From Microbacterium gallinarum (GTDB taxonomy: Bacteria > Actinomycetota > Actinomycetes > Actinomycetales > Microbacteriaceae), in the NCBI RefSeq assembly GCF_014837165.1, contig NZ_JACSPM010000003.1, positions 310,001 through 374,000 of the forward strand: a stretch of 64,000 nucleotides of DNA, in the 5' to 3' direction. The translations under genes were made by a program, and so were the position numbers. Each line of letters starts with the position of its first letter. Position 1 is the stretch's first letter. This document shows positions 17,386 to 25,949 of this stretch, in pieces. The notes beneath the pieces were generated by a model, which was not told the origin of the DNA, did no database searches, and saw only the letters and a list, made by a program, of their open reading frames with translations.

Positions 17386-18615
17386 ATGCTCCGCGTGCTC
17401 ACGGCCGGCGAATCGCACGGTCCCGAACTCGTCGCCATCATGGAGGGCCTCCCTTCGGGCGTCCCCGTCTCGAGCGTCGCCATCCAGGCCGACCTCGAGC
17501 GTCGCAAACTCGGCTACGGCCGCGGATCGCGCATGAAGTTCGAGCAGGACGAGCTGACGATCTCGTCCGGCGTCGTGCACGGCACGAGCCTGGGGAGCCC
17601 GATCGCCCTGCGCATCGGCAACACCGAATGGCCGAAGTGGGTCGAGGTCATGAGCCCCGAGCCCATCGAGCTCACCGAGAAGTCCCGCGGCCGCGGCGCA
17701 GCCCTTACGCGGCCCCGCCCGGGGCACGCCGACCTCGTCGGCATGCAGAAGTACGACTTCGACCAGGCCCGGCCGATCCTCGAGCGGGCGAGCGCCCGTG
17801 AGACCGCGGCACGCGTCGCACTCGGCGCCGTCGCCCGGGCGTTCCTGTCGGAGCTCGGCATCCGCCTCGTGAGCCACACGCTCTCGATCGGTCCCGTCCG
17901 TGTGCCCGACGACGCTGCGCTGCCGACGCCCGACGACGTCGAGGCCCTCGACGCCGATCCGCTCCGCTGCTTCGACGCCGCCACGAGCGAGCGGATGGTG
18001 GCTGAGGTCGACGACGCCCGCAAGGACGGCGACACGCTCGGCGGCATCGTCGAGCTGCTCGCCTACGGGCTTCCGCCGGGCCTCGGATCGCACGTGCACT
18101 GGGACCGCCGCCTCGACGGCAAGCTCGCTCAGGCGCTCATGAGCATCCAGGCGATCAAGGGCGTGGAGGTCGGCGACGGCTTCCTCACGACCACGCGTCG
18201 CGGTTCCCAGGCCCACGACGAGCTCTTCGCCACCGGCGACGGCATCGCACGCTCGTCCGACAAGGCCGGCGGGACTGAAGGCGGCATGTCCACCGGGACC
18301 GTCCTGCGCGTGCGCGCGGGGATGAAGCCCATCGCGACGGTGCCGAAGGCGCTGCGAACGGTGGACGTGGCGACCGGCGACACCGCGTCTGCGCACCACC
18401 AGCGCTCCGACGTGTGTGCCGTGCCCGCCGCCGGCGTCGTCGCTGAGGCGATGGTCGCGATCGTCCTGGCCGATGTGGTGCTGGAGAAGTTCGGCGGCGA
18501 CAGCGTCGCCGAGACCCGACGAAACCTCGAGGCGTATCTCGCCGCGATCCCCGAGGCGCTCCGCACGGCGGACGCCAGCGATGCCTCGCTCGCGCAGCAT
18601 GACCTCGCCCTCTAG
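17386..18615 (+). CDS. aroC: Chorismate synthase
   Basis: AroC converts EPSP to chorismate using reduced FMN as a catalytic cofactor. The 409-residue product contains the family signatures [18 protein letters not shown] near the N terminus, [38 protein letters not shown] in the middle, and the C-terminal [23 protein letters not shown]. The FMN-binding and Arg/His residues expected in these motifs are present. It overlaps aroK by 17 bp. aroC-aroK-aroB form a compact shikimate-pathway operon, with aroE just upstream and aroQ downstream of an intervening transporter gene. Confidence 0.97.
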   Translation: MLRVLTAGESHGPELVAIMEGLPSGVPVSSVAIQADLERRKLGYGRGSRMKFEQDELTISSGVVHGTSLGSPIALRIGNTEWPKWVEVMSPEPIELTEKSRGRGAALTRPRPGHADLVGMQKYDFDQARPILERASARETAARVALGAVARAFLSELGIRLVSHTLSIGPVRVPDDAALPTPDDVEALDADPLRCFDAATSERMVAEVDDARKDGDTLGGIVELLAYGLPPGLGSHVHWDRRLDGKLAQALMSIQAIKGVEVGDGFLTTTRRGSQAHDELFATGDGIARSSDKAGGTEGGMSTGTVLRVRAGMKPIATVPKALRTVDVATGDTASAHHQRSDVCAVPAAGVVAEAMVAIVLADVVLEKFGGDSVAETRRNLEAYLAAIPEALRTADASDASLAQHDLAL

Positions 18616-19144
18616 CGCCGTCGTCCTCATCGGCCCGATGGGCGCGGGCAAGACGAGCGTGGGCAAGAAGGTCGCCCGTGCGCTCGAGCTCCCCTTCTTC
18701 GACACCGACGCCGCGGTGTCGCGCGCGCACGGTCCGATCGAGCGGCTGTTCGCCGAGCGCGGCGAGGCGCACTTCCGCGCGCTCGAGCGGGAAGCGGTGA
18801 AGGAAGGTCTCGCCGGCGGGGGAGTCGTCTCGCTCGGGGGCGGCGCGGTGCTCGACACCGACACCCGTGCCGACCTCGCGCGCCACCGCGTCGTGCTGCT
18901 CACCGTGGCCCCGCGGGTCGTCGCCACGCGGGTGCGCGGCTCGAGCCGCCCGCTGCTGGCCGGCGAGGATCCGCTCGAGCGATGGACCCGTCTCTACGAG
19001 GAGCGGCGCCCGATCTACGAACAGCTGGCCGACGTGACGTTCGACACGTCGAGCGGCCCGCTGCAGGAAGTCGTGGAGCGCATCGTCGACTGGGTCCGCC
19101 CCGAGCACGCTGCCCCGTCCACCCAGAGCGAGGGAGACTCATGA
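18599..19144 (+). CDS. aroK: Shikimate kinase
   Basis: AroK phosphorylates shikimate with ATP. The 181-residue product has the P-loop GPMGAGKT (residues 12-19), the substrate-binding FFDTDAAV with the conserved Asp, and the SLGGGAVL glycine motif. An [29 protein letters not shown] lid and helix region follows. ATG at 18599 lies inside the end of aroC; no better start exists before the P-loop. It ends in ATGA with aroB. Confidence 0.95.
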   Translation: MTSPSSAVVLIGPMGAGKTSVGKKVARALELPFFDTDAAVSRAHGPIERLFAERGEAHFRALEREAVKEGLAGGGVVSLGGGAVLDTDTRADLARHRVVLLTVAPRVVATRVRGSSRPLLAGEDPLERWTRLYEERRPIYEQLADVTFDTSSGPLQEVVERIVDWVRPEHAAPSTQSEGDS

Positions 19145-20217
19145 CCGACGCCACGACCATCACGGTGAGCGGCGACGCGAGCTACGCGATCACGGTGGGG
19201 CGCGGCATCCTGCCGATGCTCGGCGACTCGCTGCCTCCCGCTGCCCGCAAAGTGCTCGTGATCCACCCGCCCACCCTCGCGGCACAGGCGGAGGGGCTCC
19301 GCGAACTGCTGAAGGGCGATCGGGAGGTGCTCCTTGCCGAGATCCCCGACGCGGAGGCGGGCAAGCGCATCGAGGTGGCGGCGTTCTGCTGGCAGGTCAT
19401 GGGCAAGGCCGACTTCACCCGGACCGACGCGGTGATCGGCTTCGGCGGCGGCGCGGTGACCGACCTCGCCGGGTTCGTCGCGGCGAACTGGCTCCGGGGC
19501 GTCGAGGTGGTGCAGGTGCCGACGACCGTGCTGGGTATGGTCGACGCCGCGATCGGCGGCAAGACCGGCGTGAACACGGCCGAGGGGAAGAACCTCGTGG
19601 GCGCGTTCTGGGCGCCCCGTGCCGTGCTGTGCGACCTGGACCTGCTGGACTCGCTCTCGCGCAACGAGCGTGTCGCCGGGTACGCCGAGGTCGTCAAGGC
19701 AGGCTTCATCTGGGCCCCCGAGATCCTGGACCTCATCGAGGCCGACCCCGAGGCCGCGACCGATCCGCGCAGCGACGCGTTCCGCCGCACGATCGAGCTC
19801 GCGATCGACATGAAGGCCCGGGTCGTGGGGGAGGACCTGCGCGAGGCGGGGCTCCGCGAGATCCTGAACTACGGGCATACGCTCGGCCACGCGATCGAGC
19901 ATGCCGAGCGGTACCGCTGGCGTCACGGCGCCGCGATCTCGGTCGGGATGGTGTTCGCGGCCGAGTTGTCGCGACTGGCAGGACGACTGCCGGATGCCGC
20001 GGCCCAGCGCCATCGAGCGATCCTCGACACTCTCGGCCTGCCCTCGTCCTACCGGCCGGGCGCGTGGCCGCAGCTGCTCGCGACGATGCAGCGCGACAAG
20101 AAGAGCCGTGGCGGGATGCTGCGGTTCATCGTGCTGGACGACATCGCGAAGCCGACGGTGCTGCAGGCGCCCGACGAGTCGCTGCTCTTCGCTGCGTACC
20201 AGGAGGTCGCCGGCTAA
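19141..20217 (+). CDS. aroB: 3-dehydroquinate synthase
   Basis: AroB cyclises DAHP to 3-dehydroquinate using NAD and a divalent metal. The 358-residue product shows the NAD-binding GFGGGAVTDLAGFVA, the VPTTVLGMVDAAIGGKTGVN motif, the metal ligand Glu in GYAEVVKAGFI and ligand His residues in LNYGHTLGHAIEH. Length is typical for bacterial AroB. The ATG overlaps the aroK stop by four bases. A 99-bp gap, in which I see no clear terminator or promoter, separates it from the MFS gene. Confidence 0.96.
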   Translation: MTDATTITVSGDASYAITVGRGILPMLGDSLPPAARKVLVIHPPTLAAQAEGLRELLKGDREVLLAEIPDAEAGKRIEVAAFCWQVMGKADFTRTDAVIGFGGGAVTDLAGFVAANWLRGVEVVQVPTTVLGMVDAAIGGKTGVNTAEGKNLVGAFWAPRAVLCDLDLLDSLSRNERVAGYAEVVKAGFIWAPEILDLIEADPEAATDPRSDAFRRTIELAIDMKARVVGEDLREAGLREILNYGHTLGHAIEHAERYRWRHGAAISVGMVFAAELSRLAGRLPDAAAQRHRAILDTLGLPSSYRPGAWPQLLATMQRDKKSRGGMLRFIVLDDIAKPTVLQAPDESLLFAAYQEVAG

Positions 20218-20316
20218 CGCCGGCGAATATCACCCCCGAAGTGGGACCGCCCTTCCGGCAGGATGAGGGCACCGGGTCGTCGCCGCGCCCCGGCTCCACT
20301 TGAGAGAGGCGTCGTC

Positions 20317-21888
20317 ATGGCCACTGCTTCGACCACTCCGGCACGTTCGGTGGCGGTGCTCGGCACGCTGATCCTCGTCGCCGCGGTCGCGAACCTGCCG
20401 CTGGCGGTGGCGAACGTCGCCCTTCCCGACATCGGCATCGCCTTCGACGCATCCCAGACACAGCTCAACCTCGTCGCCATCGGATACTCCCTGGGCCTCG
20501 CCGCGTCGGTGCTGTGGCTGGGAGCGGTCGGCGATCGCCACGGCCGCCGGATGATGCTTCTGCTCGGCGTGCTCCTCTCGCTGCCGGCCGGAATAGTCGC
20601 GGCCTTCGCGCCCACCATCGAGGTGCTCATCGCCGCTCGTGTCGTGGGCGGAATCGCGGCGGGCATGGCGTATCCCACGACGCTCGCGCTCATCACCGCA
20701 CTGTGGTCGGGCGCGGCGCGCACCCGCGCCATCGCCCTGTGGTCGGCCACCGGCGGGGCGATCTCGGCGCTCGGCCCGCTCATCTCCGGCCTGCTCCTGG
20801 AGACGTTCGCGTGGGGGTCGGTGTTCCTCGTGACGATCCCGCTGATCGTGGTCGCCGTGCCGCTGGTGCTCAGGTTCATCCCGGCGCATGTGAACGAGGC
20901 GACCGAACCGGTCGACAACCTCGGCGGCCTGCTGTCGGCGGTACTCGTCGGCGCGCTGATCGTCGCGATCAACTTCGCGACCGTGCCCGATTCGACCGTG
21001 CTGGTGCTGAGCATGACCGGGCTCGCGCTCGTGACGCTCGTCGGGTTCCTCTGGCGGCAGCGCCGCGCGGCGAACCCGCTGTACGACCTCGACGTCGCGA
21101 AGCGCCCGATCTTCTGGGTCGCCGCGGTGGCCGGGATCATCGTGTTCGGCTCCCTGATGGGGGCGATGTTCATCGGACAGCAGTTCCTGCAGAACGTCCT
21201 GGGCTACACCACGATCGAGGCGGGCGCCGCCATCCTCCCCGCAGCCCTCTTCATGGTGATCCTCGCCCCGCGCTCAGCGAAGCTGGTCGAGAGCCACGGC
21301 GCTCGGTTCACGATGCTCCTCGGCTATGTGCCGGTGCTGCTCGGCTTCCTCACGATGCTGCTGCTGTGGCGCGAGGGTGCGAGCTACTGGGGCGTCGCGC
21401 TCGGCTACGCGTTCATCGGCGCCGGCGTGGGGCTGGCGGGCACGCCGGCGTCGCGCTCGCTGACGGGTGCCGTGCCGGTGCGGCGTGCGGGCATGGCATC
21501 CGGCACCGCCGACCTGCAGCGCGACCTCGGCGGCGCCATCATGCAGTCGATCTTCGGCGCCCTGCTCACGGCGGGGTACGCGGCGTCGATGCTGTCGCAG
21601 ATCGGGAGCTCGGCGGATGCCTCGCAGATCACCTCCAGCCAGCAGACCACGCTGACGAAGTCGTTCGCGAGCGCGGAGGCGGCGGCGAAGCAGAACCCGC
21701 AGTACGCCGACGCCATCACCCAGGCCGCCAAGGAGTCGTTCCTCCAGGGACAGGACTGGGCGTACCTCGCGGGGATCATCGCCGTGCTCATCGGCGCGGC
21801 GCTGGTGTTCTGGTTCTTCCCGAAGGCCGCGCGCGAGCGCGAGCTGCTCGCGCAGTACCACGCCGAGGACTCGGCATCCACCCGCTGA
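20317..21888 (+). CDS. MFS drug/metabolite efflux transporter (DHA2-like, about 14 membrane helices)
   Basis: The 523-residue product is almost entirely membrane helices, with the MFS motif A loop LGAVGDRHGRRMMLLLG after the second helix and a motif C-like segment around GGAISALGPLISGLLLE. The helix count and size fit the DHA2 (14-span) drug:proton antiporter group. The substrate cannot be told from sequence. ATG at 20317 follows a GAGAGAGGC site and gives a proper N terminus; the open frame extends to 20263. The gene sits between aroB and aroQ in the same direction, so export of an aromatic or pathway-related compound is possible but unproven. The C-terminal external loop is Ser/Ala/Gln-rich. 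Confidence 0.85.
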   Translation: MATASTTPARSVAVLGTLILVAAVANLPLAVANVALPDIGIAFDASQTQLNLVAIGYSLGLAASVLWLGAVGDRHGRRMMLLLGVLLSLPAGIVAAFAPTIEVLIAARVVGGIAAGMAYPTTLALITALWSGAARTRAIALWSATGGAISALGPLISGLLLETFAWGSVFLVTIPLIVVAVPLVLRFIPAHVNEATEPVDNLGGLLSAVLVGALIVAINFATVPDSTVLVLSMTGLALVTLVGFLWRQRRAANPLYDLDVAKRPIFWVAAVAGIIVFGSLMGAMFIGQQFLQNVLGYTTIEAGAAILPAALFMVILAPRSAKLVESHGARFTMLLGYVPVLLGFLTMLLLWREGASYWGVALGYAFIGAGVGLAGTPASRSLTGAVPVRRAGMASGTADLQRDLGGAIMQSIFGALLTAGYAASMLSQIGSSADASQITSSQQTTLTKSFASAEAAAKQNPQYADAITQAAKESFLQGQDWAYLAGIIAVLIGAALVFWFFPKAARERELLAQYHAEDSASTR

Positions 21889-21894
21889 TAGCGT
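21889..21894 (+). promoter_or_regulatory. -10 box TAGCGT, leaderless start of aroQ
   Basis: TAGCGT begins right after the stop codon of the MFS gene and is followed by six bases and the aroQ GTG. The 12-bp gap holds this promoter and nothing else, so aroQ probably has its own leaderless mRNA. Confidence 0.5.
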
Positions 21895-21900
21895 GACGAG

Positions 21901-22359
21901 GTGACCACGCCGCACCGCCTGCTCCTCGTCAACGGTCCCAACCTCAACCTGCTCGGAACGCGCGAGCCCGGCATCTACGGCTCGTCCACGCTCGCCGATG
22001 TCGAGGCGCTGGCGACGGCGACGGCGGCGGCCCGCGGCTTCGAACTGCGTGCGGTGCAGAGCAACCACGAGGGGGTGCTCCTCGATGCCATCCACGACGC
22101 GCGGCGCGACTGCGCCGGCATCGTCATCAACCCGGGCGGACTCACGCACACGTCGGTCGTGCTCCGCGATGCGCTGGCCGGCGTCGCGCTGCCCGTCGCC
22201 GAGGTGCACATCTCCGACGTGAAAGCGCGCGAGCAGTTCCGCCATCACTCCTACGTGGCGGACATCGCGATCGTGCACGTCGTCGGCGAAGGAGTGCAGG
22301 GCTACGCCACCGCCATCGATCGCCTGATCGCCGTCATCACCGGGCAGGCGGACGGATGA
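21901..22359 (+). CDS. aroQ: Type II 3-dehydroquinate dehydratase
   Basis: AroQ dehydrates 3-dehydroquinate to 3-dehydroshikimate, the step between AroB and AroE. The 152-residue product carries the type II signatures: NGPNLNLLGTREPGIYG (with the catalytic Tyr), the flexible lid Arg, NPGGLTHTSVVLRDAL, and EVHISDVKAREQFRHHSYVAD (with the catalytic His region). The start is GTG. It completes a near-full set of shikimate-pathway genes in 17386-22359 plus aroE. Confidence 0.96.
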   Translation: MTTPHRLLLVNGPNLNLLGTREPGIYGSSTLADVEALATATAAARGFELRAVQSNHEGVLLDAIHDARRDCAGIVINPGGLTHTSVVLRDALAGVALPVAEVHISDVKAREQFRHHSYVADIAIVHVVGEGVQGYATAIDRLIAVITGQADG

Positions 22360-22361
22360 TC

Positions 22362-22395
22362 GGATGCCGCGTCGAGGGGTCTCTCCGCGGCATCC
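22362..22395 (+). terminator. Hairpin between aroQ and efp
   Basis: GGATGCCGCG (22362-22371) pairs with CGCGGCATCC (22386-22395) around a 14-base loop, two bases after the aroQ stop. No T-tract follows; instead the efp -10 box begins three bases later. Confidence 0.55.
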
Positions 22396-22397
22396 CG

Positions 22398-22403
22398 TAG
22401 AAT
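22398..22403 (+). promoter_or_regulatory. -10 box TAGAAT of efp-nusB
   Basis: TAGAAT gives a start near 22410 and a 48-nt leader. The region where a -35 box would lie is occupied by the right arm of the preceding hairpin. Confidence 0.5.
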
Positions 22404-22457
22404 GCACTGTCGGCCGCGATCGGCCATTTCCCCTCACGAACGGAAACCACCACCCCC

Positions 22458-23018
22458 ATGGCATCCACCGCAGACATCAAGAACGGCGTCGTCCTGAACA
22501 TCGACGGTCAGCTCTGGAGCGTCGTGGAGTTCCAGCACGTCAAGCCCGGCAAGGGTGGCGCGTTCGTCCGCACGAAGCTCAAGAACGTCATGTCCGGCAA
22601 GGTCGTCGACAGGACCTTCAACGCCGGTGCCAAGGTCGAGCTCGAGAACGTCGACCGCCGCGACTTCACGTACCTGTACAACGACGGCGACGGCTTCGTC
22701 TTCATGGACGTCGCCGACTACGACCAGATCACGGTCAACGCGGCCACCGTGGGCGACGCCGCGAACTTCCTGCTCGAGAACCAGCAGGTGCAGATCGCGC
22801 TGAACAACGGCAACCCGCTCTACATCGAGCTGCCCGCATCGGTGGTGCTCGAGATCACCTACACCGAGCCGGGCCTGCAGGGCGACCGCTCGTCGGCCGG
22901 CACGAAGCCCGCCACGGTCCAGACCGGCTACGAGATCCAGGTGCCGCTGTTCCTCGAGACCGGCACCAAGGTCAAGGTCGACACACGCACCGGGGACTAC
23001 CTCGGCCGCGTCAACTGA
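22458..23018 (+). CDS. efp: Elongation factor P
   Basis: EF-P relieves ribosome stalling at polyproline by binding between the P and E sites. The 186-residue product has three domains: the N-terminal KOW-like domain with the tip loop KPGKGGA (Lys32), a central OB fold, and the C-terminal OB domain with the signature [31 protein letters not shown]. No EpmA/EarP-type modification genes are adjacent. It is followed after three bases by nusB, the usual actinobacterial efp-nusB pair. Confidence 0.97.
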   Translation: MASTADIKNGVVLNIDGQLWSVVEFQHVKPGKGGAFVRTKLKNVMSGKVVDRTFNAGAKVELENVDRRDFTYLYNDGDGFVFMDVADYDQITVNAATVGDAANFLLENQQVQIALNNGNPLYIELPASVVLEITYTEPGLQGDRSSAGTKPATVQTGYEIQVPLFLETGTKVKVDTRTGDYLGRVN

Positions 23019-23021
23019 CCG

Positions 23022-23432
23022 TTGAGCGCCCGCAGCAAGGCGCGCAAGCGCGCCCTCGACATCCTCTTCCAGGCTGACGTCCGCGGCGACGAGCTCCCGT
23101 CGACGCTCGCCGCCGAGGCGAAGCGCGCCGCGAACGAGCCGGCGCGCGAGGCCTCCTGGCTGTACGCGCGCGAGATCGTCGACGGCGTGATCGACAACCG
23201 CGACGCGATCGACGAGCAGATCACCACATTCGCGAAGGACTGGTCGCTCGCCCGCATGCCCGCGGTCGACCGCGCCGTGCTGCGCATCGGCGTGTGGGAG
23301 ATCCTCTACAACGACGAGGTGCCGGCGGCCGTCGCGATCGACGAGGCGGTGGAACTCGCCAAGGAGTTCTCCACCGACGACTCGGGCTCATTCGTCCACG
23401 GAGTGCTGGGGCGCATCGCGCGCTCCTCCTGA
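23022..23432 (+). CDS. nusB: Transcription antitermination protein NusB
   Basis: NusB binds boxA RNA together with S10 in rRNA antitermination. The 136-residue, all-helical product has the family start ARSKARKRALDILFQAD, a central WSLARMPAVDRAVLRIGVWEIL and the end FSTDDSGSFVHGVLGRIA. A TTG start at 23022 fits the spacing after efp and the family N terminus; no ATG or GTG lies closer. In mycobacteria and relatives pyrR can follow in the same region, as here after two further genes. Confidence 0.93.
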   Translation: MSARSKARKRALDILFQADVRGDELPSTLAAEAKRAANEPAREASWLYAREIVDGVIDNRDAIDEQITTFAKDWSLARMPAVDRAVLRIGVWEILYNDEVPAAVAIDEAVELAKEFSTDDSGSFVHGVLGRIARSS

Positions 23433-23437
23433 TCCTC

Positions 23438-23474
23438 GGCGATGCACCGCGCCCTGCGGGTGCGGTGCATCGCC
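23438..23474 (+). terminator. Intrinsic terminator of efp-nusB
   Basis: A perfect 13-bp stem (GGCGATGCACCGC with GCGGTGCATCGCC) encloses an 11-base loop and is followed by TTTT. It lies five bases after the nusB stop. Confidence 0.9.
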
Positions 23475-23493
23475 TTTTGCACGGCGGGGGCGC

Positions 23494-23507
23494 CCTGGCG
23501 CGCCAGG
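23494..23507. promoter_or_regulatory. 14-bp palindrome CCTGGCGCGCCAGG upstream of the MBL-Rieske gene
   Basis: A perfect inverted repeat sits ten bases before the -10 box of the MBL-Rieske gene, in the spacer/-35 zone. It could be an operator for a dimeric regulator. No regulator gene is adjacent, so this is a candidate only. Confidence 0.35.
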
Positions 23508-23517
23508 ACCCCTCTCA

Positions 23518-23523
23518 TAGACT
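23518..23523 (+). promoter_or_regulatory. -10 box TAGACT of the MBL-Rieske gene
   Basis: TAGACT gives a leader of about 13-18 nt containing GGAAGGAGC, a strong ribosome binding site. The gene thus has a private promoter between two terminator-bounded units. Confidence 0.5.
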
Positions 23524-23542
23524 TGTCGAGGAAGGAGCGAGA

Positions 23543-25117
23543 ATGCGCATCACGGGCCTCGGCCACGCCGGAATGTTCATCGAGACGGCAGGGGGGAGCA
23601 TCCTCTGCGACCCGGTCATCGGCCCCACCTTCTTCGGATCGTGGTTCCCGTTCCCCGACAACCGCGGGCTCGACTGGGCCACGTACGGCAAGGCCGACTT
23701 CCTCTACATCTCGCACCGGCACCGCGACCACTTCGACCCCGCGCTCATGCAGCGCCACGTGCCGAAGGACATCAGGGTTCTCCTTCCGGAGTACCCGACG
23801 GACGACCTCGAGCAGGATCTCCGCAAGCTCGGCTACGACAACATCATCTACACGCAGGCCGGGGTCCCCCTCGAGTTCGGTCCGCTGAAGGTCATGGTCA
23901 CGCCGTTGCGCGCGCCCAGCGACGGCCCCATCGGCGACTCGTCGCTCTCGGTCGACGACGGCACCGCCAGCATCCTGAACCAGAACGACTCGCACCCGCT
24001 CGATCTCGAGAAGCTCATGTCGTTCTCGAAGCCCGAGGCGTACTTCACCCAGGTCTCGGGTGCGATCTGGTGGCCGATGGTCTACGACCTGCCCCAGGAT
24101 GCGAAGCAGAACTTCGCCAAGCTCAAGCGCGACGCGCAGAACAAGCGCGCGATGTACTACATCGAGAAGGTGGACGCCGAGCACGTCTTCCCCATGGCCG
24201 GTCCGCCGATGTTCCTCCGCGAGGAGCTGTTCAGGTACAACGGCACAGGACTGAACGGCGACGCCATCTTCACCGACCAGCGCGAGTTCCTCGCCCACAT
24301 GGCCGAGCTGCGCCCCGAGCAGAAGGGCTACGAGTTCGTGCCCGGGACGGTCGTGGAGCTGAACGCCGGCGAGATCAGCGTGACGCAGACGCTCTACACG
24401 CAGGCCGAGATCGACCGCATCTTCGACGACAAGTGGGCCTACCTGGCGGAGCAGCGCGACTCCCGGCAGGAGGAGATCCGCGCCGAAGAGGCCTCGCGCG
24501 CCGCGGTGCTGCCACCCGACGAGATGCTCGCCGCGATCAAGGAGTGGTGGGAGCCTCTGCTGCGCCGTGCCCGCACGATCCGCAACGGCGTCGGAGGCAT
24601 GGTGCGCTTCCGCATCGGCGAGCTCGACATGGTCGTCGACTTCCCCAAGGCCAAGGTCCGCGAGTACGCGGGGGAGGAGTGCATCTACTGGTACACGATC
24701 CCCGCCGACCTGGTCTCGACGAACATCGCCGACCACGAGATCGACTGGTCGAACTCGATCTTCCTGTCGATGCAGTTCGAGGTCGGTCGCAGCGGCAAGT
24801 TCAACGAGTTCCTGACGACGTTCCTCAAGTGCCTCTCGCGCGACCGCATCGAGTACGTCGAGAACTGGTACGCCGAGCAGACCGACCAGACCGAGGACGC
24901 CCAGCTGGGCGAGTGGATGGTGCAGCGCCGCTGCCCGCACCTTCGGGCAGACCTCACCAAGACCGGCAAGATCGAGGACGGCGTGCTCACCTGCTCGCTG
25001 CACGACTGGAAGTGGGACCTCGCGAGCGGCAAGTGCCTCACGAGCCAGGGGCATCCGATCCGCGCGGGCAAGGTGGACGACGACGCGAAGAGCGACGCTG
25101 CGGCGCCGGCCGCCTGA
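23543..25117 (+). CDS. Metallo-beta-lactamase fold / Rieske [2Fe-2S] fusion protein
   Basis: The 524-residue product begins with a metallo-beta-lactamase-type hydrolase domain: GHAGMFIETAGGSILCDP, then the metal-binding HRHRDH at residues 58-63, as in UlaG-like proteins. The middle part (about 300-450) carries no motif I know. The C terminus is a Rieske domain with C464-P-H466 and C484-S-L-H487 separated by 17 residues, the pattern of a [2Fe-2S] cluster held by two Cys and two His. CMP-N-acetylneuraminate hydroxylase (CMAH) combines the same two folds but with the Rieske domain first. Substrate is unknown; an oxygenase or electron-transfer-linked hydrolase is possible. It is a single-gene unit with terminator upstream, own promoter, and no recognisable reductase beside it. 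ATG follows GGAAGGAGC. Confidence 0.85.
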   Translation: MRITGLGHAGMFIETAGGSILCDPVIGPTFFGSWFPFPDNRGLDWATYGKADFLYISHRHRDHFDPALMQRHVPKDIRVLLPEYPTDDLEQDLRKLGYDNIIYTQAGVPLEFGPLKVMVTPLRAPSDGPIGDSSLSVDDGTASILNQNDSHPLDLEKLMSFSKPEAYFTQVSGAIWWPMVYDLPQDAKQNFAKLKRDAQNKRAMYYIEKVDAEHVFPMAGPPMFLREELFRYNGTGLNGDAIFTDQREFLAHMAELRPEQKGYEFVPGTVVELNAGEISVTQTLYTQAEIDRIFDDKWAYLAEQRDSRQEEIRAEEASRAAVLPPDEMLAAIKEWWEPLLRRARTIRNGVGGMVRFRIGELDMVVDFPKAKVREYAGEECIYWYTIPADLVSTNIADHEIDWSNSIFLSMQFEVGRSGKFNEFLTTFLKCLSRDRIEYVENWYAEQTDQTEDAQLGEWMVQRRCPHLRADLTKTGKIEDGVLTCSLHDWKWDLASGKCLTSQGHPIRAGKVDDDAKSDAAAPAA

Positions 25118-25289
25118 CCTTCCGCAGCGGCCGGCATTTGTAGCTCTCGTACAACGCCTGCGGGCTCCACCCCCGGCGCGGCTGTGCGGGGTGCGCCAAT
25201 CTGTGCGGCGACGTATCACCGCGCGTCCGTTCGGATCCTGATCACCGTGCCTGCAAGCGCGGGCGCTCAGAATCCGAAGGAGTCCCGCC

Positions 25290-25829
25290 ATGACCACCGT
25301 TCCCTTCCACGGCGCCACCGGCGTCGTCGGCTCCGCGTCCACCGGTCGTCCGAACCGGATCCGCAGCCTGTTCGCAGCGGAAGCCCGCGCCGAGGCCGCG
25401 CTCAAGGTGTCGCTGCAGCGCTGGAGCATCCCCGCGCTGCGCGTGGCCGTCGGCCTGGTCTTCGCCGTGTTCGGCGCCCTCAAGCTCTTCCCGGGTGTCA
25501 GCCCGGTCGAGGCCCTGGTCAGCCAGACCTGGGAGAAGCTCACCTTCGGGCTCGTCACCGGGCAGGTCGCGCTGATCGCGACCGCGGTCATCGAGGTCAC
25601 CGCCGGAGCGCTCCTCATCGCCGGCGGGGCGTTCGCCCGCATCGGCCTGGTGGTGCTCGCCCTCGCCTTCGTCGGGATCCTGTCGCCCATCGTGCTGCTG
25701 CCCGCCGAGGTGTTCGGTCCTGCCGGCCCGACCCTGACCGGTCAGTACATCTTCAAGAACATCGTGCTGATCGCCGCCGCCCTCGTCGTCGCCTCGCGGG
25801 TGCTCCGCGGTCCGGCCGCGCGGCGCTGA
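25290..25829 (+). CDS. DoxX family membrane protein
   Basis: The 179-residue product has a hydrophilic N terminus of about 40 residues and four predicted membrane helices, with the DoxX-type pattern [21 protein letters not shown] in the first helix and a final [18 protein letters not shown]. DoxX proteins are small quinone- or redox-linked membrane proteins of mostly unknown function. An AAGGAG site precedes ATG. The 172-bp gap before it shows no clear promoter beyond a TTGTAG/TACAAC segment near 25138. A very strong terminator follows. Function remains open. Confidence 0.8.
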   Translation: MTTVPFHGATGVVGSASTGRPNRIRSLFAAEARAEAALKVSLQRWSIPALRVAVGLVFAVFGALKLFPGVSPVEALVSQTWEKLTFGLVTGQVALIATAVIEVTAGALLIAGGAFARIGLVVLALAFVGILSPIVLLPAEVFGPAGPTLTGQYIFKNIVLIAAALVVASRVLRGPAARR

Positions 25830-25839
25830 CGCTCATCCG

Positions 25840-25880
25840 ACGGCGAAGGCCGATCCCGGCTCGGGATCGGCCTTCGCCGT
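25840..25880 (+). terminator. Strong intrinsic terminator between doxX-like gene and pyrR
   Basis: A perfect 19-bp stem (25840-25858 with 25862-25880) closes on a 3-base loop (GCT). It ends four bases before the pyrR -10 box. Few T residues follow, but the stem is the longest in the window. Confidence 0.85.
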
Positions 25881-25884
25881 GTCG

Positions 25885-25890
25885 TAGACT
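25885..25890 (+). promoter_or_regulatory. -10 box TAGACT of the pyr operon
   Basis: TAGACT predicts a transcription start near 25897, about 53 nt before the pyrR ATG. The -35 zone overlaps the right arm of the terminator just upstream. Confidence 0.5.
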
Positions 25891-25909
25891 GGGGCTCGAT
25901 CACCAGCAA

Positions 25910-25945
25910 CCTTTAAGCCCGTCCTGTGAGGCGGAGAAGGGAGCG
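25910..25945 (+). promoter_or_regulatory. PyrR-binding RNA leader element of the pyr operon
   Basis: The leader contains CCTTTAAGCCC, then GTCCTGTGAGGC, then GGAGAAGGGAGC. This is the conserved order of the PyrR anti-antiterminator/binding loop known from mycobacteria and other actinobacteria. There PyrR bound with UMP is proposed to block translation of pyrR by masking the ribosome binding site. The Shine-Dalgarno GAAGGGAG lies at the 3' edge of the element, and no antiterminator/terminator pair is visible, which fits translational repression rather than attenuation. Confidence 0.85.
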
Positions 25946-25949
25946 GCGG

